Assembly: GCA_019240475.1 (NCBI GenBank)
Contig: JAFAYI010000004.1
Location: 1-64,000, forward strand
Source: Acidobacteriaceae bacterium
GTDB lineage: Bacteria > Acidobacteriota > Terriglobia > Bryobacterales > Bryobacteraceae
Direction of reading: 5' to 3'
Length of the DNA: 64,000 nt
Made by a program: the position numbers and the translations under genes. Below are positions 17,771 through 25,949 of the stretch, in pieces (positions within the stretch are counted from its first letter, which is position 1; each line of letters begins with the position of its first letter). The notes under the pieces are model-generated. The model saw nothing but the letters and a program-made list of their open reading frames with translations. It searched no databases and was not told the DNA's origin.

Positions 17771-18640
17771 CTACATAACGATCTTCGTCAGCGGATACTC
17801 GACAATCCCCTGCGCGCCCGCTTCCTTCAATCGGGGGATGATGTTGCGTACCGTGGTCTCTTCGAGAATCGTATTCACCGCCACCCAGGCATCGTCGCTT
17901 AGCTGCGACACCGTTGGATTCTTCAGCGCCGGTAGCGCGCTGAGTATCGCCGGAAGATCGGTCTTCAGCACGTTGAGCATCAATCCGACTTTTCCGAGCG
18001 CATTCATCGCGCCCTCTAGAAGCATTTTGATGTCTTCCAGCTTGCGTCGCTTCCAGTCATTCCCCCACGCCTCGCGATTCGCGATCAATTGCGTGTTCGA
18101 CTCAAGAACCGTGTCCAGGATTCGAAGCTTATTCGCCCTAAGGGACGAACCAGTCTCCGTCACTTCGACAATCGCGTCAGCCAGCTCGGGTGGCTTCACT
18201 TCCGTCGCGCCCCAGCTGAATTCGACTTTCGCATGGACGCCCTTGCTCGCCAGGTATCGCTTGGTTGTGCAGACCAGTTCCGTCGCGATGATCTTGCCGC
18301 GCAGGTCTTCCACGCTTCGATACGGAGAAGTTTCCGGTGCAGCCAAAACCCAGCGCACCTTGCCGAAACTCTGCTTCGCATACACCAGGTCCGCGACTGT
18401 CTCCACCTGCGCTTCGTTCTCTTCTACCCAATCGCGGCCGGTCAGTCCCGCGTCCAGCACGCCGTCTTCCACATATCGCGCCATCTCCTGCGCCCGGATC
18501 AGCATGCACTCGATCTCCGGATCGTCGATGGAAGGGAAATAGCTACGGCTGCTGGTAACGATGTTGAATCCGGCGCGCCGGAACAGATCGATAGTGGCGC
18601 TCTCCAAGCTACCCTTCGGAATGCCAAGTTTCAACGTCAC
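17771..18640 (-). CDS. hisG: HisG, ATP phosphoribosyltransferase (long form)
   Basis: First enzyme of histidine synthesis, 289 residues. It opens [10 protein letters not shown] and continues with TGRDWVEE, the ribose-phosphate loop [15 protein letters not shown], and a C-terminal ~75-residue ACT-like regulatory domain. This is the long form, feedback-inhibited by histidine and independent of HisZ; no hisZ is seen. The start is a GTG overlapping the hisI stop as GTGA; an ATG further upstream lies inside hisI and is rejected. Confidence 0.95.
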   Translation of the reverse strand: MTLKLGIPKGSLESATIDLFRRAGFNIVTSSRSYFPSIDDPEIECMLIRAQEMARYVEDGVLDAGLTGRDWVEENEAQVETVADLVYAKQSFGKVRWVLAAPETSPYRSVEDLRGKIIATELVCTTKRYLASKGVHAKVEFSWGATEVKPPELADAIVEVTETGSSLRANKLRILDTVLESNTQLIANREAWGNDWKRRKLEDIKMLLEGAMNALGKVGLMLNVLKTDLPAILSALPALKNPTVSQLSDDAWVAVNTILEETTVRNIIPRLKEAGAQGIVEYPLTKIVM

Positions 18641-19038
18641 AGCTTCGCCTTTGCGTCTCGGCCCCCGTAAACGGCGCCCGGATCGTAGGCTCGCGCTTCG
18701 TTTTCCACCCACTCGCCGCCTTCGAGCGTTCTGTAGAAGCAACTGTAATAGCCGTCATGACACACTCCGGGGCCCGCTGGGTCCGCTTCCACAAGCAGCG
18801 CATCCCCATCGCAATCGGTCGAGATGGATCGGAGATTCAGGTAGTGCCCGGAACTTCCGCCCTTCGTCCATAACTCCCCGCGCGACCGGCTGTAGAAGGT
18901 AACGTGCCCGGTGGCGAGGGTCCGTTGCAGCGCTTCGCGGTTCATATATCCGACCATCAACACGCGATGCGTGGCTGCGTCCTGAACCACCGCGGTGATT
19001 AATCCGCCCTGTTTGTCAAAATCGAGAGTCTCGGTCAT
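18637..19038 (-). CDS. hisI: HisI, phosphoribosyl-AMP cyclohydrolase
   Basis: Monofunctional cyclohydrolase, 133 residues, opening the adenine ring of PR-AMP. It has the family segments [26 protein letters not shown], the metal-binding DCDGDALL and [10 protein letters not shown]. No HisE pyrophosphohydrolase domain is fused, and no separate hisE is in the window, so it must be elsewhere. First gene of the operon; the ATG at 19038 has no good Shine-Dalgarno, and a terminator-like hairpin lies 75 bases upstream. Confidence 0.95.
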   Translation of the reverse strand: MTETLDFDKQGGLITAVVQDAATHRVLMVGYMNREALQRTLATGHVTFYSRSRGELWTKGGSSGHYLNLRSISTDCDGDALLVEADPAGPGVCHDGYYSCFYRTLEGGEWVENEARAYDPGAVYGGRDAKAKL

Positions 19039-19112
19039 AACTGCTATGGAATCAAGTTCGGCGGCCGGAGTTGTCTAGTTCCGGGGGTGCGCCGAAGCAA
19101 GCATGCGCTGAT

Positions 19113-19139
19113 AAAAAAGCCCGCCGCTTTCGGCGGGCT
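19113..19139 (-). terminator. intrinsic terminator in front of hisI
   Basis: On the minus strand a 9-bp perfect GC-rich stem (AGCCCGCCG/CGGCGGGCT, 19118-19126 and 19131-19139, four-base loop) is followed by six T. It lies upstream of the his operon, not after a recognisable gene. It either shields the operon from read-through of the tRNA-Leu region or works as an attenuator. Confidence 0.75.
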
Positions 19140-19155
19140 GCGTTTATCTGTCCGC

Positions 19156-19164
19156 AGTATAGCA
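19156..19164 (-). promoter_or_regulatory. possible extended -10 promoter for the his operon
   Basis: TGC-TATACT on the minus strand (TATACT at 19156-19161) is an extended -10 element; no -35 is visible. Start of transcription would fall near 19149, only ~10 bases before the terminator hairpin, giving a ~110-base leader to hisI. Confidence 0.35.
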
Positions 19165-19652
19165 ATCGGAGGTTTGGCTCGCTCCCCTGGGTGAACTCCG
19201 ATGTGGCGGCCCGTCGCACTGCTGCATCGCTCAGTTATGAATCCGTTGAAGTTGAATGACGAGCTCCGCAGGGAAATAACGGAAGCAGTGGAGAGATCAA
19301 ATACTCCTTCAACCCAATATCCAAGGGCAAATGCCGGTATCCGCGCCAGAAACAATACGGCGCCACGTCGGACGGAGCGAGATTTCTCCCCGCTTGAGTA
19401 TCGACCCACCGCGACCCAAGATGTGAATCATGAGAGTGAAGCGCGACTGGGGAACGAGCCCATCAGTGGACGCATCTCGAGCAAAGCACTTTTCTCTTGA
19501 ACCGGTATACAGGAATCGGCAAGGGTGCCGCTCGTGCCGCGCCTGCAAACGAATTCATGGCCTGCTCTTCTTAACCGAAAGTGTCCGACCGGCCAAAACC
19601 CAGGTTTGGTTCTTCCCCGAGCGGGAAGGTCGAGAATTGGCCTTCGCAAGAA
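19165..19652. other. gene-free stretch between his operon and tRNA-Leu
   Basis: About 490 bases without a recognised gene. Open frames exist on both strands (for example plus 19237-19500, 87 residues, low complexity in its second half) but none has a ribosome site or a recognisable product. No known riboswitch, T-box or stable RNA was recognised on reading both strands. Confidence 0.5.
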
Positions 19653-19741
19653 TGGTGCCCGGGGCGGGACTTGAACCCGCACTCGCCTTGCGGCGAAAAG
19701 GATTTTAAGTCCTTTGCGTCTGCCAGTTTCGCCACCCGGGC
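19653..19741 (-). tRNA. tRNA-Leu (UAA)
   Basis: Minus-strand class II tRNA of 89 bases with the 3' CCA encoded (19653-19655). Acceptor GCCCGGG pairs with CCCGGGC. The anticodon stem AAGGA/TCCTT encloses the loop CTTAAAA with anticodon TAA. There is a long variable arm, and the T arm contains GGGTTCAAGTCCC. The next gene upstream on this strand ends 56 bases before it. Confidence 0.97.
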
Positions 19742-19797
19742 ATTTCTCAATGGCGGGGCATCGTCGCTTTCGAGTGCCCCTTACGCCTTTATGATAG

Positions 19798-21357
19798 TCA
19801 ACGGCTCCGCGGCGGCCCGCCAGCCGCCAACCGGTATGGCTGAAGTCCGCCTCTTGAGTTCTGGGAGAAGAAGACGGCGTCCTCCCGGCCCTCCATTTTT
19901 TCTACCTGAGGCTCCTCTATCAATTCGACACGTACATCCGGACGGCCTAGAATAGGGCCGATTCGCAGGTTTCCGAGATCTACCACGTCGAATCCTTTCA
20001 GGAGAAAAACGGAATACTCGGGGTTGCGATCAGAAGAGTTCACTAAGAAGATCCGGGTGTATGGCCGCAAAGCCGGCAGAATACGATCGATATCAGAGTA
20101 GATTTCACCTGCGCGTATTCCGTTGAGCGCCATCAGACCTGCTTTCTCTCGCACGGCATATATCTGTCCGCATACCAGCAATGCCGCACAGACACCGCTC
20201 GCCGCCTTCAACCACCGCGTACGATACCAAAGGCCGCCGAAGGCCATTCCCATAACGAGAGCGAGGAACGGAACGGCATTATACAGGTACAGTTCGCTGA
20301 CATGGGTAAGCAGATAGGCTGGAAATAGCGATGCGAGGGCCAATGCCGTGAGCCAAACGGCCAGTTTCCCTTTGTTCGGAACAAGAATTCCGGCGGCCAT
20401 AACTGCCAAAATCAAGAGACATCCCAGAACGTCAACCATCAACTCTGGAATGCGATGCATAGCCAAGGCAACCGCCCCATCAACCGTTGACATGGGACCG
20501 AACGCCGCCAACGTGAATTCCAGAATATTTCGAATAACATTCAATCCTACTCGGATCTGATAGCTGCCGGAATGCGAAACGGCTCCCCCGGCGTGAAGGC
20601 GCGCAGCAAGATAGGCAAGGGTCGCGGCCCCGTAGGGAAGCGCCAGCAGGGCGGCTCTCGTCAACCCCACTTTCCAGGGCCGATCCTTGAACGCGATGGC
20701 GCCTATCAAGAGCGCCGCTACCAGGGCGAATCCCAGCCCCGTCTCTTTGAAGAAGAGAGAGCCCGTATATGCCGCGACGCTTGCGATGAGCCATTTGCCG
20801 GACCCGCCCGCCGGGTCCCGTTCTCTTTCCCTCCACCAGATCGCTGCCAAGAACAAAGCGGAAAGAGACCCCAGGAACGCACTCGCGCTTTGCGAAAGAG
20901 TGTCGTTGCCCAGAAGCGCCGGCACACCCACTTGCGCTACCAGCATGAGGATACACGCGAACCATCTTTCGATAGGTCTGAACTCCAACTTACGGGCTGC
21001 GGTCCATACGATGCAGCAAAGACCGGCATGCGCGCTCAGCGATAACAGATGAATCGGGAGCGTCTCGAACCGGAACTTCTGCTGGATCAGCGACAAGATG
21101 ATGGCCTCCAAAGGCCGATACGCCTGGGCCGCCGCGCCTCGCTGGGCGAAGTAATCCCAAAGGTGGCGGGGCGGCGAGTAATAGAAGAACAGAAGGTCGT
21201 CGGAAAAGTAACCGGCCCGCAGCCCCGGCCAATACAAAAGCAGCGATGCGGCGAACCAGAAGAGCCACAACCATGCGAGCGCCCAGGGGCCGCGCCTCAG
21301 ACCCAGGCCGGCGCCCGTTGCCGTTCTTTCCCGCTCACGCGGGCCCGCTGTGCTCAC
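19798..21357 (-). CDS. GT-C-like polytopic membrane protein
   Basis: Integral membrane protein of 519 residues with about ten to eleven hydrophobic segments between residues 25 and 425 and a soluble C-terminal part. The first outer loop carries GYFSDDLLFF (Asp53-Asp54) followed by YRPLEAI. This acidic pair after the first membrane segment is typical of GT-C glycosyltransferases that use polyprenyl-phosphate sugars. The acceptor is unknown; O-glycosylation or lipid-linked glycan modification is the family expectation. GTG at 21357 has a GGAG ribosome site five to six bases upstream. Confidence 0.6.
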   Translation of the reverse strand: MSTAGPRERERTATGAGLGLRRGPWALAWLWLFWFAASLLLYWPGLRAGYFSDDLLFFYYSPPRHLWDYFAQRGAAAQAYRPLEAIILSLIQQKFRFETLPIHLLSLSAHAGLCCIVWTAARKLEFRPIERWFACILMLVAQVGVPALLGNDTLSQSASAFLGSLSALFLAAIWWRERERDPAGGSGKWLIASVAAYTGSLFFKETGLGFALVAALLIGAIAFKDRPWKVGLTRAALLALPYGAATLAYLAARLHAGGAVSHSGSYQIRVGLNVIRNILEFTLAAFGPMSTVDGAVALAMHRIPELMVDVLGCLLILAVMAAGILVPNKGKLAVWLTALALASLFPAYLLTHVSELYLYNAVPFLALVMGMAFGGLWYRTRWLKAASGVCAALLVCGQIYAVREKAGLMALNGIRAGEIYSDIDRILPALRPYTRIFLVNSSDRNPEYSVFLLKGFDVVDLGNLRIGPILGRPDVRVELIEEPQVEKMEGREDAVFFSQNSRGGLQPYRLAAGGPPRSR

Positions 21358-21437
21358 ATATTCTCCATCGTCCGTTAGGCTGCTTGAGATTAGGGCCGCA
21401 GCTTCATTTCACAAACGGAAAACGCCGGAACCGCCCA

Positions 21438-21496
21438 ATTTCACGCCCCCTCTGCCGTGGAAAGCCCATTCCATGCGGGTCGGACGGCGTGAAATG
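21438..21496. promoter_or_regulatory. 10-bp inverted repeat upstream of HU
   Basis: ATTTCACGCC (21438-21447) and GGCGTGAAAT (21487-21496) are perfect inverted copies 39 bases apart, between the divergent GT-C and HU genes and 43 bases ahead of the HU -35. Suited to a dimeric regulator or DNA looping; the role is inferred. Confidence 0.4.
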
Positions 21497-21539
21497 TGGA
21501 AAAAAGACGCAAAAAGCCCGGTTTTCTGCTGTTTCCGCT

Positions 21540-21568
21540 TTACAACGGGGTTGCACTCCCTTATCATC
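21540..21568 (+). promoter_or_regulatory. sigma-70-type promoter of the HU gene
   Basis: TTTACA (21540-21545) and TATCAT (21563-21568) separated by exactly 17 bases, each 5 of 6 to consensus. Predicted start near 21575, leaving a leader of about 110 bases before the HU ATG. Confidence 0.65.
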
Positions 21569-21684
21569 AAGTTGACCAAGAAAGAGTTGAAACATTTCCG
21601 CACCGTTTTGTTTTGCGCCTCAAGCCCGATGTTTACAAGCGGAGGAAGCCTCTTTCCGATCCAATTCACCTAAGGGAGATTTAG

Positions 21685-21999
21685 ATGCCTGCTGAGATGA
21701 AGCGCATGACTCAGACCGCGATCGTCAGAGAACTGGCGGAGACCACGGGAGTCAACAACAAAGTAGCCAGACAGTTCATGGATTCGCTCGCCGAACTTGC
21801 GGTTCGTGAAACGAAGAAAAACGGGGTCTTTATCCTGCCGGGCATCGGCCGCCTGGTTCGGGCTGAGCGCAAAGCGCGCGTGGGCCGCAATCCGGCAACC
21901 GGCGAAGCCATCAAGATTCCCGCCAAGAAGGTCGTGAAATTTCGCGTTGCAAAATCTGTCAAGGACGCGATTGTTCCGCCCAAAAAGACCGCTAAGTAA
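21685..21999 (+). CDS. HU-family histone-like DNA-binding protein
   Basis: Nucleoid protein of 104 residues in the HU/IHF fold. Helical N-terminal part (TQTAIVRELAETTGVNNKVARQFMDSL, given here only as its outline at residues 8-34), then beta arm with GIGRLVRAERKARVGRNPATGEAIKIPAKKVVKFR (residues ~52-86), where RNPATGE is the DNA-minor-groove tip including the intercalating proline. About eight extra residues precede the usual HU start, and a Lys-rich tail PPKKTAK follows the core. Own promoter (21540-21568), a GGGAG ribosome site, and a terminator right after the gene, so it is a single-gene unit. Confidence 0.93.
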   Translation: MPAEMKRMTQTAIVRELAETTGVNNKVARQFMDSLAELAVRETKKNGVFILPGIGRLVRAERKARVGRNPATGEAIKIPAKKVVKFRVAKSVKDAIVPPKKTAK

Positions 22000-22022
22000 C
22001 CCGCTTTCCAAACTCTTTGCGA

Positions 22023-22046
22023 AACCCCGCGCGAGGCGGGGTTTTT
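22023..22046 (+). terminator. intrinsic terminator of the HU gene
   Basis: An 8-bp stem AACCCCGC/GCGGGGTT (22023-22030 and 22036-22043), five-base loop, then a T run to 22046. It lies 24 bases after the HU stop, and may also help stop the converging tatA transcript. Confidence 0.85.
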
Positions 22047-22077
22047 CGTTTTATGCGGCCGGTCATGCGGTCCGCCA

Positions 22078-22287
22078 TTACTTAACCTGTTTGCTCTCTT
22101 CCTTTGTTTCCGCAGCTTCTTCATCGCTCTTCACCGCCCCTTTGAAGTTGCGGATTCCCTGCCCAAGCCCCTTGGCTAATTCCGGAATCTTCTTTCCGCC
22201 GAAGAGGACCAGGAACACAAGAAGAACCACCAGGATGTCGGTCGGGCTATTGAAGATCAACAACGCCGGGACGCTAAAATTTTCCAC
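22078..22287 (-). CDS. tatA: TatA/TatE-family translocase subunit
   Basis: Sec-independent (twin-arginine) translocation protein, 69 residues. One membrane segment (about 12-30, [16 protein letters not shown]), then the hinge [18 protein letters not shown], an amphipathic helix and an acidic/charged tail ending KQVK. The [10 protein letters not shown] block is the TatA hallmark. AAGGAGG ribosome site before the ATG. The window contains likely Tat substrates (GH10 xylanase, sugar isomerase-like protein), but no tatC. Confidence 0.93.
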   Translation of the reverse strand: MENFSVPALLIFNSPTDILVVLLVFLVLFGGKKIPELAKGLGQGIRNFKGAVKSDEEAAETKEESKQVK

Positions 22288-22364
22288 CTATCCTCCTTGT
22301 CCCTTGTGACGCTCCCATTGTAAAACGCGACGGGCCACCGCATACTCCACGCCCAGACTTCAAT

Positions 22365-23087
22365 TCAGCGTTGGAAAGCGGCGCCCACCAGTCGGAAGAG
22401 AATGCTCAGGATGATGAGGGGCGAAACGATCGCGAAGGCTTTGCCTTTACTCACTCGGAAGGCCGCGCTGAAAACAAGCACCATCATGATGATCCACCAG
22501 ATTTCGAAAACGGAGAAATACCCTACCAGCGCGACCGCGTATTTATTAGCGCCTTCCGGCATGAAGATATCAAGGCCGAGCGCCGGACGCAATTCCGCCA
22601 TCGTGGACACCTCTCCCTTCACCTTCAAGATGATGAATCCCGCAATGCCGCCGAGCAGCTGGATCACGGAACATCCCGCCAAGAGGTTCAGCAGCCAAGC
22701 AAACCTTGCATTCACGCCGAGCGCCGAACACATCGCGAACATGATGAGCGCGCTCACCGACCACAAGATGGCGAGAAACAACGGCATGACGAATGCAATG
22801 ACTCGCTGAATCATCATCCCGATCTCCATGCCTCTCTGATACTGCTCCGGAGGGGTATTGGCGGGCGCCGGAGTAATTTCGAGCACGTGCTGAATCATCG
22901 GCAGCGTCAAGTAGTAGAGCACGAATGAAACCAGCCCCACCACGATCAGAGGCCCCAGCCAGAACCATTTCGTCCGTATGTATTTCGCCGCCCCGGCCGG
23001 GTCGATAAAGAAGCTGCCCATGCCCGCCAGGTCGCTGCCGAAGCTTTCACGCTGTTCGCTCGGTAGTTCAGGCACAATCGTCGCCAT
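22365..23087 (-). CDS. Yip1-domain integral membrane protein
   Basis: Membrane protein of about 240 residues with a soluble N-terminus (1-35), then five hydrophobic segments. DPAGAAKYIRTKWFWLGPL precedes the first membrane segment, as in the Yip1/YIP1-family proteins of Acidobacteriota. The function is not known. The ATG at 23087 is chosen because AGGAGAGGA stands before it; an ATG 29 codons upstream lacks a site and would overlap the divergent copper-protein gene. Confidence 0.72.
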   Translation of the reverse strand: MATIVPELPSEQRESFGSDLAGMGSFFIDPAGAAKYIRTKWFWLGPLIVVGLVSFVLYYLTLPMIQHVLEITPAPANTPPEQYQRGMEIGMMIQRVIAFVMPLFLAILWSVSALIMFAMCSALGVNARFAWLLNLLAGCSVIQLLGGIAGFIILKVKGEVSTMAELRPALGLDIFMPEGANKYAVALVGYFSVFEIWWIIMMVLVFSAAFRVSKGKAFAIVSPLIILSILFRLVGAAFQR

Positions 23088-23168
23088 TTCGTCCTCTCCT
23101 CCAGCAGAGTTGATCCGCATTATACCCGTATTCCGAAGCTCCACGTATACCCTGTCATTAGAAACTTT

Positions 23169-23492
23169 GTGCATCGAACTCTAACGCTCGTCCTTTTCGC
23201 CGCCGCTCTGACCTCGTGCCTTCGCAAACCGGAGAGCGCCAAACCGCGGCATCATTACCCGCTGACCGGCCTGATCGTCGCGGTAAACTTCAAAGATCGC
23301 ACCGTAACCGTCGACGCAGCCGCGATTCCCCACTTTATGGAAGCGATGACAATGGAGTACCCAGTCCAATCGGGAATCGACCTAAACCGGCTTCATGTCG
23401 GCGATAAGATAAGCGCTACCGTCAACGTAAGTCCGGACGGCCTTTACGATCTCTCGAATGTCGAGCGGCAGAGTTCAGCCGCCTCGAAATGA
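23169..23492 (+). CDS. CusF-like copper-binding lipoprotein
   Basis: Small exported protein of 107 residues. Residues 1-17 form a lipoprotein signal ending LTSC (Cys17). A single OB-like domain follows, with GLIVAVNFKDRTVTVDAAAIPHFMEAMTMEYPV; the FM-x-AMTM methionine cluster and preceding His are the copper(I)-binding signature of CusF-type and SCO-associated domains. It probably chaperones copper in the periplasm. GTG start. Its 3' end overlaps the end of the converging heme A synthase gene by 49 bases, which links it by position to assembly of a heme-copper oxidase. Confidence 0.8.
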   Translation: MHRTLTLVLFAAALTSCLRKPESAKPRHHYPLTGLIVAVNFKDRTVTVDAAAIPHFMEAMTMEYPVQSGIDLNRLHVGDKISATVNVSPDGLYDLSNVERQSSAASK

Positions 23493-24409
23493 GCGGGGCG
23501 TGTTCGAGCACTCTCCAGGATCATGAGCACTACACCAATCCAAACCAGATCGGCCAGCAGCAAGTGAATCAACTGCATCCACACCGGAGCGAGCAGCGTG
23601 AGATTTACGGCGCCGGCTGCCAGTTGAATCAGGACCAATGTCAGCACGCGCCCGGCAGCCCGACGCCCGTCTTCTTCTGCCTTTCGAAGGAATGCCACCG
23701 CGCCCCAAACGACGTAAGCCGCGCCTCCGATAGCGATCACCGGGTGTATCAGCCGCAGCCGAAGGAGCAAGCTCGATGAATTCGAGAAATCTCGTTGCAT
23801 TCCCATCGCAAGCGACGAAGCGGGAAACAGTGTGTCGCCCAAGGCCGCAATCGCTCCGGTGATACTCACCAGAATCACGACAGACGCCATCCACCAGGAT
23901 TGCCGGGAAATCCCGCGCCAGGCGATTCGTTCTTGATTGTTTCGAATCGTCCAGGCCGCGATCGTGAGGACCGCCAGCAGCAGCATCGTGTTGGTCAAGT
24001 GCGCGGACAGGTACACCGCTCGTCCGGCCGACTGATCTCGCGCGACATAACGAAGCAACACAAGGCCGGCCCCCAGAAGCGCTTCCACCAACAAGAACAA
24101 GATTGCAAGGACGGAAAACAGCCGCGCCGGGTGTCGCCGCGGAAAGGCCAGGAACGCCCACGCGCAGAGAATGATCGCTCCGGCGCAATCGAAGCTGGTC
24201 ATCAAGCGATGGGTGAACTCGATCGCCATGGCCGACGCCATCCCGTGGGGGATTACCTGGCCGTTGCAGAAGGGCCAGTGAGCGCCGCAGCCGTCGCCGG
24301 AAAAGGAAACGCGCACGTATGCGCCCCAAAGCACCACCGCAAGGTTGTAGGCCAACACGGCCCAGGCGAAGCGGCCTAAAGCCATTCGGGCGGCTCGAAC
24401 CCGATGCAT
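23444..24409 (-). CDS. ctaA: heme A synthase (COX15/CtaA)
   Basis: Polytopic membrane enzyme of 321 residues with eight hydrophobic segments; oxidises heme O to heme A for aa3-type cytochrome oxidases. The first loop carries a Cys pair (GCGAHWPFCNGQ), and heme-ligand His residues are in EFTHRLM, SAHLTN, LRLIHPV and QLIHLLL, the two-half COX15 layout. The ATG at 24409 directly follows the NUDIX gene stop with a GGGAG ribosome site. Last gene of a four-gene unit. Confidence 0.92.
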   Translation of the reverse strand: MHRVRAARMALGRFAWAVLAYNLAVVLWGAYVRVSFSGDGCGAHWPFCNGQVIPHGMASAMAIEFTHRLMTSFDCAGAIILCAWAFLAFPRRHPARLFSVLAILFLLVEALLGAGLVLLRYVARDQSAGRAVYLSAHLTNTMLLLAVLTIAAWTIRNNQERIAWRGISRQSWWMASVVILVSITGAIAALGDTLFPASSLAMGMQRDFSNSSSLLLRLRLIHPVIAIGGAAYVVWGAVAFLRKAEEDGRRAAGRVLTLVLIQLAAGAVNLTLLAPVWMQLIHLLLADLVWIGVVLMILESARTRPAHFEAAELCRSTFERS

Positions 24410-24961
24410 CTATCTCCCGCCATTCCGCAGCATCGACACTTTCAAAATCGCAGCGATACTGCACACCTCGGTGATCCGTCCGTCGAGCGCCATCTCGACA
24501 GCCTCTTCGAACGGCCGCCATTCGACCACGATCTCTTCTTCCGGATCAAGGCACATGTCGGTTGCCGCCAGTCCGGTTGCGAGAAACAGGGTTTGCACAT
24601 CGTCCGCCACGCCGTTGCAGACATCCACACAACCGAGTTCCCGCCATTGCGCGGCTATCACGCCGGCCTCTTCCGCCAACTCCCGCCGCGCTACTTCCAA
24701 CATATCCGTTTCCCCCGGATGCGATCCGCCCCTGGGAACTTCCCACGAATAGCGGTTCACCGAATACCGCCACTGGCCGACCAGCGATACCCGGTCCAGA
24801 TCGTCAATAGCCACTATCGCCACCGACGGCCTGATCTCCACAACACCGTAGATGCCCGGCGCGCCATCGGGCCGAATCACCTGGTCTTCGCGGACGCGAA
24901 TCCAGGCATTCTCGTACGCCCTGCGCGAAGAAATTGTCTTCCAGGGATTCCGATGCGTCAC
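24410..24961 (-). CDS. NUDIX hydrolase (ADP-ribose pyrophosphatase-like)
   Basis: NUDIX-fold hydrolase of 183 residues. It is similar in layout to ADP-ribose pyrophosphatases: a start segment YENAWIRVREDQV, WRYSVNRYSWEVPRGG, and the NUDIX box around GETDMLEVARRELAEEAGV, which reads one residue longer than the standard spacing. It would cleave a nucleoside diphosphate linked to X. GTG start one base after the stop of the dehydratase gene, so translation is coupled. Confidence 0.87.
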   Translation of the reverse strand: MTHRNPWKTISSRRAYENAWIRVREDQVIRPDGAPGIYGVVEIRPSVAIVAIDDLDRVSLVGQWRYSVNRYSWEVPRGGSHPGETDMLEVARRELAEEAGVIAAQWRELGCVDVCNGVADDVQTLFLATGLAATDMCLDPEEEIVVEWRPFEEAVEMALDGRITEVCSIAAILKVSMLRNGGR

Positions 24962-24962
24962 G

Positions 24963-25949
24963 CTAGTCGGCTTCCATGCAGATACCGGCTAGTACGTCTA
25001 AATCGACGTTGCCGCCGGAGAGAATCACTCCCATGGACGCGATCTCGGCGGGCAGTTTCTTGTGCAACACGGCGGCTGCGCCGACGGCCCCGCTAGGTTC
25101 GACCAAAATCTTCGCCCGCGTCAGCAGGAATCGCAGGGTCGCCTTAATCTCCTCCTCGGAAACCGTGATCACGCGATCCACCAGCGCCCGCACAATTGGA
25201 AACGTAATGTTGCCGGGGAGCGGCGTTCGAAGGCCGTCCGCGATCGTTGCCGGCGGAGATATCTCGACCCGCTCTCCTCGCTGCAAAGACAGCCACCAAT
25301 CGTTCGCCAGTTCCGGCTCGATGCCAAACACCCGGACGCCCGGACGGATCGCCTTCGCCGCGGTTAATGTTCCAGAAAGCAACCCGCCCCCGCCTAAGGG
25401 AACCACAATAGCGTCAAGATCCGGCTGCTGCTTGAGCAACTCCAACGCCGCGGTTCCCTGTCCCGCCACGATCCATGGGTGATCGTAGGAGGGCAGCACA
25501 ACCGCGCCCGTCTGTTCCGCTATGCGTCGCGCGAGTTCTTCGCGATTCTCTCTCAGACGGTCGAAAAAAATGATCTTCGGGCCATACAGCTTGGTCGATT
25601 CCAGCTTGGCTTTCGGCGCGTCGGACGGCATCACTATCGTCGCTTTCACGCCGAAATGCGAGGCCGCAATCGCGACCGCCTGCGCATGGTTTCCGGAAGA
25701 AAAGGTTACCACGCCGCGCCTGCGCTCTTCCGGGCTTAATTGCGCAATGAAGTTGGTCGCCCCCCGGATCTTGAAAGAGCCGCCGCGCTGGAAGTTTTCG
25801 CACTTGAAATAAACATCCAGACCGGCGCGTTCATCGAACAGTCGAGATGTATGGATGGGAGTGACACGCGCCAGAATTTGCGCCCGTTCCGCCGCGGCCG
25901 CTATCTCCTCGAATGTGATCGCCTGTTCGAACGCACTTGAAGCGGTCAT
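24963..25949 (-). CDS. threonine/serine dehydratase (PLP fold type II)
   Basis: Threonine/serine ammonia-lyase, 328 residues, without a C-terminal ACT domain, so the catabolic or unregulated form. PLP lysine in GGSFKIRGA, substrate loop SSGNHAQ, phosphate-binding GGGGLLSG, and a C-terminal ILSGGNVD. It forms 2-oxobutanoate or pyruvate plus ammonia. The ATG at 25949 shares one base with the stop of the preceding dehydrogenase gene (TGATG), which fixes the start; an open frame continues upstream inside that gene. Confidence 0.9.
   Translation of the reverse strand: MTASSAFEQAITFEEIAAAAERAQILARVTPIHTSRLFDERAGLDVYFKCENFQRGGSFKIRGATNFIAQLSPEERRRGVVTFSSGNHAQAVAIAASHFGVKATIVMPSDAPKAKLESTKLYGPKIIFFDRLRENREELARRIAEQTGAVVLPSYDHPWIVAGQGTAALELLKQQPDLDAIVVPLGGGGLLSGTLTAAKAIRPGVRVFGIEPELANDWWLSLQRGERVEISPPATIADGLRTPLPGNITFPIVRALVDRVITVSEEEIKATLRFLLTRAKILVEPSGAVGAAAVLHKKLPAEIASMGVILSGGNVDLDVLAGICMEAD

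Noticed and set aside
17487..18542. 351-codon plus-strand frame
   Set aside because: Antisense to hisG and hisD; Ser-rich shadow.
19113..19409. His leader peptide before hisI
   Set aside because: No frame ahead of the hairpin has a cluster of His codons; at most two isolated ones.
19237..19500. Possible small plus-strand gene upstream of tRNA-Leu (MNPLKLNDELRREI...)
   Set aside because: The start looks protein-like but there is no ribosome site, the rest is low complexity and nothing is recognised; left as intergenic.
23475..24521. 348-codon minus-strand frame
   Set aside because: Alternate frame of the heme A synthase gene; no membrane pattern or ribosome site.
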